From assembly GCA_014529385.2 (NCBI GenBank), contig CM043952.1, positions 53,588,119 through 53,652,118 of the forward strand: DNA of 64,000 nucleotides, in the 5' to 3' direction. Each line of letters starts with the position of its first letter. Within the stretch, counting starts at the first letter, position 1. Under the pieces are notes generated by a model, which did no database searches, was not told the origin of the DNA, and worked only from the letters and a program-made list of their open reading frames with translations. The position numbers and the translations under genes were made by a program. Positions 11,640 to 21,640 of this stretch are shown here, piece after piece. Source of the DNA: Adiantum capillus-veneris (Eukaryota > Streptophyta > Polypodiopsida > Polypodiales > Pteridaceae).

Positions 11640-13640
11640 GAATGTCCACCGTCTAATTCTAAGATGGAACTACCCAATATCCTTCCATTGAACCCGATTC
11701 CTCTTGCCCTTCTTCTATGCTGGTGCCTCTCCAAAGTCCCAGTGCCAACATTGTCCTTCTGGATAAGTCTGTAAATGCCTCCTGTTCAAGTTGATCCCGA
11801 CTTTTAGTGGACATATCCAATTCATAAGGCGTGAGAGGATTGTAGGTTCTGGAGTCGGGATCATACAGCATGCGTCTACCCTTTGTCACAGACAAGTTCT
11901 ATCCAATTTATGACAATGCGAGGCTGTGTGGATCCATCCCTACAGAAGAGGCTGATTTGTTTTAATCCTAGCTTCAGAGAGAATCTCAGCGATTTCTTTG
12001 TACTGTGGCCCCAATCCTGGTTTAGTTGTGATATCATTTTCAGGGATCTTAGAGGACTCCACAGTGAGTTGAAGCAATTGATTTGTGATCTTGGTGAGAC
12101 CTCTGAGATGGATCTTCCATTGTCCCATATAGAGTTTGACCCTCTGCATCTCTCCTTGCAGTTCCAAAACATCATTCAGTTTGAGAGCATCATTGATCAG
12201 TGTTTGCCAGATTTTCCATTCTATAGTGGCTCGCTCATACCAATCCTAAAGATCATCAGTGATGTTAAAGTATGTGAGACGATCCACTGTTCTGGATGCT
12301 AAGGGATATGTTGCTGGGAAAAATCTAGGCAGTTCAACTTCCTTAGCAGGTAATGCATACAGGAGAACTGGTGAATCAAGCGCAAATTCCACGAAATTAA
12401 TTACAGCCCGATTCTCCTGCTGTATCATCTTTCGAGTCACATGGACTAACTGAAATAGTCTTCGAAGATCAGTTGACTATTTCCCTACTGTAATTTGAGT
12501 CCAAGGTCCTTTATTGTTGGAATTCTGATCTGCAATAATATCTTGTACCCTCTCGTCCAAAACTCATCTGGAAATTTGCATCTGAAGTAGAACTTCCTTC
12601 ACTTGATTGCTAACTTTCTCTATGCACTTATACGAAGGCATGTTCCCATGCAGTAGATCCAATTCAAGGGCTAAAGAGTGTCTGTCTACAGTAGACTATC
12701 ATTGCCAGTGTGGATTGACTATCCTGTCATCAAAAGTCAGTACCCGCTCAGGTACCCTTTCCAACATCTGGATGCTACTAGGATTCACAGGTAGTTGGCA
12801 CAACTCCTGATCATGGAAAGCAACTGATTTCCAATGTTCAATCATTTCTACGGAGCCGACATATAGCCTTTGAAAGCATTCCAAATCTTAGAGAAGAACA
12901 TCATCTTCCAAATACATCCTAGTAATAGGAGCTTGCTGGTGTCTTAGTCTCTTGTTCAATGTGATGAGCTGTAATGAATGTTTCTCATCACCCTTCAAGG
13001 TCTAAGTCATGGCTTTGAAGTTTTCCTTTCACATCTAGATTGTGTTGTGACTGGTGTACTAGAGAGCCTTCAGTGTTTTCCATTTTCTCATTGCCTGGTT
13101 TCTAATCATCGACCCCCCCGCTGGTCTGATTGGCCCTTGTACTGGTCTGGCTGGTCTGTGTTGGACTGGCTGCCTCCTCTGGTAGCTGATCCACCAGCAC
13201 CAGATCCTGAAGGTGGAGAAGGAAGAAAGTCATTATCATCATCAGGTTTGTCTCTCGGGGGGTTCACCATTCAGTACCCCCCTATATAACGTGCGTTCGT
13301 AGGGTTTAAAAAAAAAACCCTCTTTTAACATGTTTGAATGAATAAAATGACCCCTTATTTTAGGATGTTTTTCCAAAATTGAATATAAAACCCCCTTATT
13401 TTAATGTATCTCTGTTAAATTACCTTAAAATTTTGTATTTTAAAACCCCTCCTTTCGAACGCACGTTATACATTAACATGATTACATAGTGCACCCCCCA
13501 AGGTTTGTCTGTTGGGTTGTCCTCGATTTCCTCATCCTTCTCTTTTTCTTTCTCAAAATCCTCATCAAGGTTATTCTACTTATCAATGTAGTCGAGGATA
13601 GCTTGATTTGCCAAGGCACTGTCACTTGGAGTCTTTAGTG
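11640..13640 (-). pseudogene. decayed minus-strand coding region of unknown family
   Basis: Read on the minus strand from about 13640 down to 11640, long stretches stay open with only scattered stops. They begin with an acidic segment (DEDFEKEKEKDEEIED), then a glycine/serine/glutamine-rich linker, then helix-rich segments such as RLYVGSVEMIEHWKSVAF, FFPATYPLASRTVDRLTY and KLYMGQWKIHLRGLTKI, and end with a frame containing RRMLYDPDSRTYNPLTPYEL at 11659-11895. A MITE at 13254-13500 splits the acidic segment, and the minus-strand frame continues across it once the duplicated target is discounted. It looks like the extra or Gag reading frame of a retroelement; a pararetrovirus-like origin is a weaker alternative. 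I cannot name it. Confidence 0.4.
13244..13510. mobile_element. MITE 1, Mutator-like, with 10-bp target duplication
   Basis: The direct repeat AGGTTTGTCT at 13244-13253 and 13501-13510 flanks a 247-bp non-coding element. Its ends are inverted repeats of about 44 bp (13257-13300 and 13456-13499), beginning with GGGGGG and both ending in TATAACGTGCGTTCG. The arms align without gaps over their whole length. A 9-10-bp target duplication with long inverted repeats is the hallmark of Mutator-like MITEs. The interior is AT-rich without coding. The insertion interrupts a minus-strand reading frame that continues on both sides. Confidence 0.85.
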
Positions 13641-15390
13641 GATTGCGATTTTTGTGTTCGAAATGAAGTTGTGAAAGTATGCTCCATAGAAATATACAAA
13701 TTTATTGAGGATTTTGAAAGTGCTTAAGGCCCATGTGTGAGTGGATACTAAGTATAAGTCTGTGGCAAAGAAAGTGAAACCAGTGGCATTACCTCTACCA
13801 AAAGACTCCACAAATAAGATGGAACAAGCTTCTTTGCAACCTATTCTTCGTGACCCAAGCAAGATTGGGCACAAGTTTACGCAAGACTATTTGAAAGAGT
13901 TAAAGGTTGGTTGCGAGGACAATTTGACAAATGTTGAAAAGATATGCTTTGCAAACGTTCTTGCCAAACATGGAAAGGCTTTTGCATTTGAGCAGCATGA
14001 GATAGGGTGTGTTGATCCTTCCGATTGTTGCTGGGACAATGGTAATCTTCACTATCCCTCATGTACCTTGGAACTTGCAGCCTATTCTGGTTCCAAAGGC
14101 TCATTTTCCAAAACTCATTGAGTTGCTTAAATGAAAAGATCAAGATGGGTATTTTATAGCCTTCTTGTGCTCCATATTCAAACAGATGGTTCATAGTTCC
14201 AAAGAAAAATGGTTCTTTACGTTTTATTGAGGATATGCAACCTATCAACAAGGTTACAATTAGAAATGTGGGTATAGTGCCAATTGTAGATGAGTTTGTA
14301 GAGGCATTTGCACGAAGGGCGATATATTCTATGGCGGATTTGTACTCAGGGTATGATCAATTCCAACTAGCAATGGAAAGCAGGGACTTGACTACCATGA
14401 AGATACCTTTGGGTTTAGTAAGGATGTGCACCTTACCTCAGAGAGCAACTAATTCAGTTGGGCATATGATGAATGGTATGAACAAAGTCCTACGTGACAT
14501 CATACCTCAAACGACAATGCCCTTTCTTGATGATGTATTGATCAAAGGATGCAATGTGAGTGATATAGATGTGGCTCTGGACTAAAGGGGGTGCCACAAG
14601 TATGTGGAAAATCATATCAACGATTGTGATAAGATCTTGTCAAGGTTGGAAAAAGTGAATCTTACCTTGTCTAGGCAAAAGTCAATGTTTGGTGTGAATG
14701 AAGTTCTTATGGTAGGACATATGTGCGGGCCATATGGTAGAAGGCTTTGTCCTGTAAAGATTTATGTAGTTAAACTAATGAAAGAGAAATGTATAAATGT
14801 GACTGAGGTTTGAAGGTTTTTGGGTTATTTGGACTCCACATTATGCGCATGTAGCAGAACCTTTGTATTAACTTTTGAGAAAGAACCAAAAATTCCAATT
14901 GGGAAGAAATGCATACACATGCCATGAGAAAATTAAAAAGTTGTTGCTTATGTGTCCAACTTTTAGGAAAGTAAACTATGAATGTGGAAGACATGTGATT
15001 GTGACAGTGGATACTAGCCCCACAAGAATTGGATGGGTGATTGGCCAAGATGATGAAGATGGTAAGCAATATGTAGTGAGATTTAAAGCAAAGGTCCTAA
15101 GTGCTCCTCAATGCAATTATCCACAAGTGAAAAGGGAATTATGTGGAGCAGTCACAACACTAAAATGTTATAAAGAGTATTTGATAGCTGAAAATGTAAT
15201 AGTGGAGACCAATTGTCTACCCCTTCTTGGAATGATCACAACTTTCTCAACTCCTAACAGAGACGGATTGCCTACATAAAGTCCTTCAATCATGAATTTA
15301 AGCATATTGTAGGAAAAGATCCAGTTGCAGATATGCTTTCTAGAGCAAGATATGAAAATGAAGAAGAAATGGTTGTTGTGGGTGATGATG
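13641..15390 (+). pseudogene. Ty3/gypsy pol fragment: linker, RT and RNase H
   Basis: The frame at 13741 contains the pre-RT linker NVLAKHGKAFAFEQHEIG. Reverse transcriptase follows at 14235-14585: SMADLYSGYDQFQLAMESRD, the block MCTLPQRATNSVGHMMNGMN and the active site MPFLDDVLIKG with both aspartates. A later segment has LTLSRQKSMFG. The RNase H domain (14875-15279) has VIVTVDTSPTRIGWVI, FKAKVLSAPQCNYPQVKREL and a second acidic strand IVETNCLP. After a frame change the end reads GKDPVADMLSRARYENEEE near 15345. Integrase is absent and several frameshifts and stops are present. The wording of these blocks differs from the other gypsy copies in this window, so it is a separate lineage. Confidence 0.85.
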
Positions 15391-15399
15391 GGGGACGGG

Positions 15400-16090
15400 T
15401 ACGAAGAGATCTTTTGAAGGGAGCTTTTGAGAGAGCTTTTTCTGTTCCTCTACTTGGGAAATCTTTTCTAGACAAAAGCTCTCCACGCCGTGGCTGGAGA
15501 GAGCTTATTGGAGGTAGCTTTTTTGGTTTTTTATCAATCCCCTATAATATTCAAACTACCATTGTCTTTGATTGAAGGACATTAAGATACAGTTTACACT
15601 TTTAGGACATGTGAGCCCCGACACAAACCACAATTTTAACTCAGCACATAGCATCCACTAACAAAGAAATATGTTATGTACAATGTAGACAAACTGCAAA
15701 ACAACTTCAACCCATTACATAGCGTCTACAAACAAAGAAATATGATATGCTCAAAGTAGACAGACTACAAAATATTTTTTACTTAGCATACAACAAAAGA
15801 CATTACATCATCCCAAACCCGAAGCAAGATTTATCATTAAAAGAGTTTCAATACCAAATTAGTCGCAATTACCTACAAATTCTCAGGTGCTCAAGGATAT
15901 TAATGTTTCATGTCGACAATTGAACACACGTAGCAGATCTTCATTTGTCAGCCTTCTTTGATGGAAGGACATATTGTGGTTCAAATCCAAGCCAAAATAG
16001 CGGAGGAATATGTAGTATATATGCTTGTAGGCCATATATGGTGTACTTTGCACCACTCATTTTACAAAGCCTCCACATGTACACATTGGA
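15400..16090 (-). repeat. dispersed repeat copy A carrying a gene's last exon
   Basis: This segment matches 58580-59218 in the same orientation. Shared landmarks include TGGAGAGAGCTT near the left end, TTCAAATCCAAGCC-like sequence near 15977, and CTCCACATGTACACAT near 16071. The repeat holds a conserved minus-strand terminal coding segment (see the next entry), with the rest lying downstream of its stop codon and therefore resembling a 3' untranslated region. Homology on the right stops just where the coding segment meets what looks like an intron acceptor (TAG). It abuts a gypsy pol on the left and a gypsy LTR remnant on the right, so it may be a gene fragment captured or truncated by retroelements. 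Confidence 0.7.
15941..16090 (-). pseudogene. terminal exon of an unknown membrane-type protein, copy A
   Basis: On the minus strand this reads 49 codons plus a stop with no interruption, including VYMWRLCKMSG, YTIYGLQAYILHIPPLFWLG and FEPQYVLPSKKADK before the TGA. The copy at 59069-59218 has the same length and the same stop position, and most differences between the two are conservative. The hydrophobic stretch after GLQAY suggests a membrane segment. The base triplet just upstream is TAG, fitting an intron acceptor. I do not recognise the protein. The shared length and frame argue that this was real coding sequence; whether upstream exons exist elsewhere cannot be seen here. Confidence 0.6.
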
Positions 16091-16400
16091 CTATTTATAA
16101 GAACTAGGGGACTAGACGACTGGGATCCTCCTCCCAACCCCCCATTATATAGGCGGGCTCCTAGCCCCTTGTACTAGATGGATCCCTTGTCCACACTGTC
16201 TAGCCCGGCCACCTGGCTGTAGTCCATGATCGCCCTAGTCCTTAGGTTTGGGCCGTGCCCCTTAGGTCCGTGACCCCCTGGCCTTGCCCCTATGGGACCC
16301 TTGTCCTGACAGTACTCCCCCTTAAGGAAGAGTTTTCGTCCTTGAAAACTAGAGTGAAAAGAATAAGTTTTCACCAGAGTCTTAAAACAATAGACTTGAT
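16091..16400 (-). mobile_element. gypsy pol end, polypurine tract and LTR remnant
   Basis: Reading the minus strand, a purine-rich frame around 16340 (FQGRKLFLKG in one frame) leads into the polypurine tract AAGGGGGAGTAC at about 16312-16323, followed by TGTCAGGACAAGGGTCCC. Many plant Ty3/gypsy elements end in just this way, with pol running to a G-rich tract and the 3' LTR beginning TGTCA. The LTR part is GC-rich, has a TATATAA box near 16147-16153, and is cut off at about 16091 by the dispersed repeat. No matching 5' LTR was found. Confidence 0.55.
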
Positions 16401-19400
16401 TGTAGACTAGTCAAACCATCTTAAAGCCATACTATAAACAAACATAAGAATCATATCAAGAGTTGTAATGTGCATATGCTTTTTAGCTGACCCTAAAGTG
16501 TATGCTCTTAGCATCTCTAAATAGTGTAACCACCTATAGTTTATGCTCGTAGCACAACACTTAGGTTTTACACATGGCACTGCTTATACACTTTATGCAT
16601 TTCTTCTAGCTTACCGCATTAAACACTCTGTAATACTGATCCACTCATTGGTTATGCTGTCTAGCATGTCTATGATCGTATAAGATTTATGCTCTTAGCA
16701 TGCCTTTTGTCCTTGTTTAGAACAAACCATGTAAGTAACTTAAGTTGCAGCATGGAAATAAACCTTTGTTTATGACATGTTTATAACTTTACATAAATGA
16801 TTAATGCTTTACTCCTTCCGTTTGAAAGAGAGGTTTCATCCTTGAAACAACTAGAGTTGTAGTCCCATGCCACCTCAGATAAAAGAGTGCTAAACACTAG
16901 GGACCATAACACCTAGTGTGCATGCAATAACAAACTTTTATCTTAGCTTGTAGAATATAAGAGTGCATCTTGCCATGAAATTGTCAAAAAGGCTCGTAGC
17001 CTGCATATGATTGTGATACATGATCGCATCACAATTGCATAAACATAAGGGACACTGCAAATTTCATAAAAAATCAAGTGAGAATTTGCAATTGTGGTTA
17101 ACTAAATCTAGGCTAATCACTAGGTCCTAAAATACATAGTGTATATTAGCACAGATAAAACTAAACCAGAAGATCGAGTCCACCTTTGGAAGCACATCCA
17201 AAATTTGAACATGTGGCGAGGTTGGACACAGAGTACTCAACCAAGCATGACTATACATGCATTCATTTACTTAGCTAACACCATAGACCATAAGAGGAAA
17301 CACATGTTCCAGGTCTGAAGTGTGTAATGAAAATACACTTGTTCATCCTTAGAAACTTGTGTCAAGCAACTATCCATTAAAGTTTCATCTTGTAATCATA
17401 ACTTGCTACCGTAAGCAAGCCTTACCTAGTACCCGACAATTTTTGGCCACTGAAATTGTTCCCAGTACTTGTGCTAGAATGGTCTTGGGAAATGGGATTG
17501 ACCAGCACCTTGGGACTTTGTCATGACACATAATTAAGGAATGGCGCCAGTGTCAGTCCCTGAGAACTCATATTCTCCTCATGCGGAATATGCCTCACAT
17601 AGGGATGTTGGAAATGTAACATCCATCAAGTACAAAAATTACTTGTGTGGAGGAAATGTGAAACACTCAGCGACAAGAGTGAGAGGGACCCTCATTAAAC
17701 CTGCTCCATACGATGGATAAACCAAACTCTATGAGTTCCTAGACCATGTTGACATCCACGTAACGTAAAACATGTGCCAAAAGAAAAATATCTACTGTAG
17801 TCATGTGATCGTCTTAAACATATTGACCCCAAAGACAAGTAATGTCTGTGGTGAAGCTTCTAGTCCATTGTATGGAAAATTTGACATGTGGAAAGGCAAG
17901 CTAGGTACTATGTACACACACCTCTAATCCTGACAAAAAAGAAACATGATCGTGTCATGTGTATCAAAAAATCACTAACATATAGTCCACATGTACAATA
18001 TAGCGTAAAAGAAACACTTACCATGAAGAGGAAAAGTACCTCATACTTACCTTGACAAAATAGTCCATAGAAGTAAAGGGTTTTACCTAAACCAATGCTT
18101 GGACCTGTGAACTAAGCACTATAAACAAACATTTGCTAGAAACATAAACAACTAAAAACCATGAGTTAGCTGAGAAGCTATATCTCATAAGCTAAAAACT
18201 CTGATGCGCTTCGACTTAACAACTGAGAACTTGTTTCCTGAGTTGTTGCACCCGTATCAAGTTTTAGTTACTGAAACACCTCCTTAGGCTAGAATAATAT
18301 TCTAAACATAGCACTTAGGTTGGAATCGTATTCCCAACATAGCGCATAGGATAATCTTACTTTCCCTGTAACTTGACTAAGAATGGTATGTACTGATCTG
18401 AGTCTTTGCCAAATATTCTTAGCTCCTAAAGCAAGTGAAGAATAAGGTTGCAACTAACCACCATAGGTTAACATACATTCAAAGAAATTTGCTCAAGATG
18501 TTGCTTAACTAATGAGCACAATTATCTTCCTTTAACTCTTAGCTACTGTAGCTATAACTATATGAAATAGATCATATAGAAAACTATTGGAATGTGCTGG
18601 TGAGACACAAGAAGTCCATTGCATTAGCATTGTACAAACCCAAACCCGTGCCACTTGACACAAAACTGGAAAGCAGTCTAATCGTAACCGCAAAGCATCA
18701 TAACTACCGTAGGATAGAGGGTGCTATCTACAAGGTGTCGTAACCTTGGGCTTCATGAAACAAGGTGCCTTGACTTGGCACTTTCTTGAAACAACATTGA
18801 AAGATGTCATAGCATAGTCACTTGGCCTAGTATAGATATGAACGGCTTGTGGTAAGTCCAAAAGATCGTATGCGCATAGAAACAATCATATTGAAGAGTC
18901 ATACTCTGATTGAACTATCGTATACTCAGAGGCATTAAAGAGAGGATGACCTCACACTAAGAATGCCTATGTAGTGAGAAAATTCATAGTGTAATTTTGT
19001 CTTAGATAGGCTGTGCCTACTAAACTTTATGTGCGTCCTGCACTAACCAAGAGACACCATCACAAGCAAGTAGCTCTAATCAATCAAACCCACCAACACA
19101 CCATGCATGTGAGGAATGTCGTGATTGCAAATCATGCTTGATGAGATGTTGTCTCCTAGATGAAAGAGATAAAAATCTTAATTACTATCATCGATAGTAG
19201 AGAATATCATATACACCTTTATAAAGTGACAGTATCGAAGCACTTGCAAAGCATACCGTCCTCGACAGAAACAATGGAATCTAAATTTGCAAAGGACTTA
19301 TATGTGGTGTATGTCGTGCCTATTAGTCACATAGACAAGAGTGTATGCATGCATAGAACACATGTTCATAGCAGTGTGATAGGCACTGGAGTGACTCGTA

Positions 19401-19487
19401 ACAAAAAATCGTGTGCCATTCTTAAACACCCAAAGAAATGCGTATTTTTTCACACTGAAGTGAAACAACTAGACCTACAAGAAAGAA
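16401..19487. other. 3-kb stretch with no recognisable gene
   Basis: No open frame longer than about 110 codons is present, and none has protein-like composition. Short phrases recur (TTATGCTCTTAGCAT and variants, CTCGTAGC, GTGAGACA), giving a low-grade repetitive texture such as is seen in old LTR or satellite-derived DNA. By context it may be the decayed interior of the minus-strand gypsy element whose end lies at 16.1-16.4 kb, but no pol motif could be found to support this. Confidence 0.4.
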
Positions 19488-19722
19488 GCTCATAGCCCCG
19501 GGGCGGTCACTTTTTAGAATGTGTATGATATCATGTGAGTTAATCGGAGAGGATTATTAAAAGACCGAAATGTATAAAAATGTATACATACAGAGGGGGG
19601 TGGGGGTTTTTTAAATAGGCTCACAGTGTAAGTATAGTATGTATATTGGGGTATTATTAATTACCTCTTGAACGCACGTGATATAGGGGTCTTTTGATAA
19701 GTGACTGCCTCGGGCTCATAGC
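19488..19722. mobile_element. MITE 2, same family as MITE 1
   Basis: GCTCATAGC is directly repeated at 19488-19496 and 19714-19722, a 9-bp target duplication. The 217-bp element between has imperfect inverted ends: the left starts CCCGGGGCGGTCACTTTT, and the right end reversed reads CCGAGGCAGTCACTTATC. Further in, the right arm contains ATATCACGTGCGTTCAA, close to the TATAACGTGCGTTCG block of MITE 1, so both probably belong to one Mutator-like MITE family. A G-run and TA-rich core fill the middle. No coding is present. Confidence 0.75.
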
Positions 19723-21282
19723 TTGCCTCCTTGTTAAAAACATGGCTCATAGCCTAATGTGAAATCAGATAAGCCTTGCTCACCAAATCTTAAGTGTGCC
19801 TTGCACAAGTCAAGAAATAACAACAACTCAAGCAGCTCTAGTGTTGCATCTCACAACTCCCCACATGCCTTGCATGTGGTGCATTCATAGCATGCAAACT
19901 CTGCTTGATGAGAGGTTATCTCATAGATAAGAGAGTGAAACCCAGCTCTAGGTCTCTGCTTTGTGTGGGGGAAAATAAAGTCACAATTGGGTGACCCCTG
20001 AATTATGCCTTGCATACTCCTTATTGAAATCTCTAACACACGCTCGTAGCAAGGTGTCAGATAGCACTGGAGGACATGCAATCACAAGGGAGCTAGCATC
20101 AAAAAGGTGTACCCTTACTCAACATACGAGGTCATGCTCAACTCATAGAGGATGCCTTGTCATGCGAGTAGGATGGATACCAATTCATGGAAGCAAGAGA
20201 GTCCCAAGCAACGACTCCAGTAAATCGGACACCTTATGTGACCAGTCGACCAACCTGGTGACAAAGAGCATAAACGCTTCAATTGATAGTGTATGTCTAA
20301 GCTTGCGTGCTTTGACAATTGGCCTTTTCTTCATCATGATCACAACATGCCTTGGCTTACGCAACTGGAACTCAACCTTGAGAGCCTTTCTCGAAGGGTC
20401 TTGCCATTGCATGAATTAAGGAAGCCGCTCGCACGTCAACATACTTATGATAGATGTTGTCTAGAAAGTCATGCACCTTTGTGCTATGAGATGAAAAATA
20501 TCATGATGTAAACATCGGATAGAATGTGTATCACACAAGCACAGGCTGGACATGTCGTGCATGGCCTAAGCCGCCTATAGTCCTCGTATTAATGGGATTT
20601 CTTGCGGTATAGGCGTGAAGCCAAGCATGTACATAATAACATGGCAAGAAACGAAAGAACTTACGTGTAGTCATTGCCGGAATAGGTGGGTGCTCCCTTG
20701 ATCTGCCAAGCCGTATAGACGTGGCGTGGAGACAATAGCAGGAGAAACAACACTGTGTAAAAGCATGGTCTTGCTTCACATGAAGGGTCGATGATGCAAG
20801 CATGCCATGCATGTATAAAAAAAGGTATTACTCGGCTTGCATGAAGTACAAACCATCCTCTACTATCATGTCATGCATGAGCTAATCACGAACACATCGA
20901 GAATCATCAAGATTTTTGCACAAAATATGAATTATGTGCGGGCTTTTTTTTGCCTTGTCCAACCGCGCGAAGCACCACGGTGGTCATTCATGGTCCGATG
21001 GACCCCGTACCCCCTCCGTCACCGCGTTTTGCAAAAGAATCACCAAATGTGCCCCCTGGACGCACGGTGGCTGCATGTTCGAGGTTGTGTGCATGTCGAC
21101 ACTACCGAACGAGCCATGTGGCATGGTGGCTAGCTTAAATTTAACATACCCAACAATTAAAATACTTATAAAAGACAATGTACAAAATAAAGTTGAACAA
21201 TTGCACGGAATGGTAGAAATTCGACATTTGATATTATAGGGAAAGATTACAAATCTCATCAAGAGAGAGTACATGGGATAAA
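19723..21282. other. no recognisable gene
   Basis: Several overlapping frames on both strands between 20000 and 21300 are open for 60-140 codons, but they overlap one another and show no domain, and none keeps an even protein-like composition. The words CTTGCATG, CATGCATG and GCATGCCATGCATG recur around 19860-20880. I treat the stretch as old repeat-derived DNA without a supportable gene. Confidence 0.35.
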
Positions 21283-21640
21283 CTATTGCTGATGAATACA
21301 TCCTTCATTTTGTAAATTGATTGCTAAAGCTAAATCCGTATTTCTCAATGTCACACGCTTAGCATGCACCATGCAGGAGACGCCATCCTAAAACAGCTGC
21401 ACCAAAATGTCTTCGGCGGTATCCTGTAGGGCCAGTAAACATGTGCTTTGTATACGTGTAACAAAGTCGCTATATTTGTCCATCACCTCTCTCACCACCC
21501 AAGGGAAGGCCACTTTGGGTATGATTGGCTCAATGCTCTTTTGATATTTTCTAATCTCACGTTCTCAAGGAATTCAGGGATATATTTGCCTGGACATATC
21601 ATGATATAAAAGGTGTTCCACCTTCCGTGTTGCAACACAG
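21283..21640 (-). pseudogene. histone H3 / CENH3-like histone-fold segment
   Basis: Minus-strand frame from 21561 down to a TAG at 21283. It begins REIRKYQKS, identical to the start of the histone H3 core, and continues through AFPWVVREV (H3: PFQRLVREI), a loop, ALQDTAEDILVQLF (H3: ALQEAAEAYLVGLF) and HAKRVTL, ending NTDLALAINL. These are the alpha-N, alpha-1, alpha-2 and alpha-3 landmarks of H3 in the right order and spacing. Three details point to the centromeric variant CENH3: aspartate after AE in alpha-2, leucine after HAKRVT, and one extra residue in loop 1. Upstream, KRWRWKPITIAL resembles the H3 segment before REIR, but 76 bases lie between, out of frame. An in-frame TAG at 21388-21390 replaces the expected E of the LFED motif. 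So it is a pseudogene or a strongly altered relative. Confidence 0.8.

Noticed and set aside
11640-13640. Endogenous pararetrovirus origin for the minus-strand coding
   Set aside because: No reverse transcriptase, coat-protein zinc finger or movement-protein block could be recognised, so the region is left as an unknown retroelement-like remnant.
20000-21240. Frames of 60-140 codons on both strands
   Set aside because: They overlap each other, lack any motif and sit in repeat-textured DNA.
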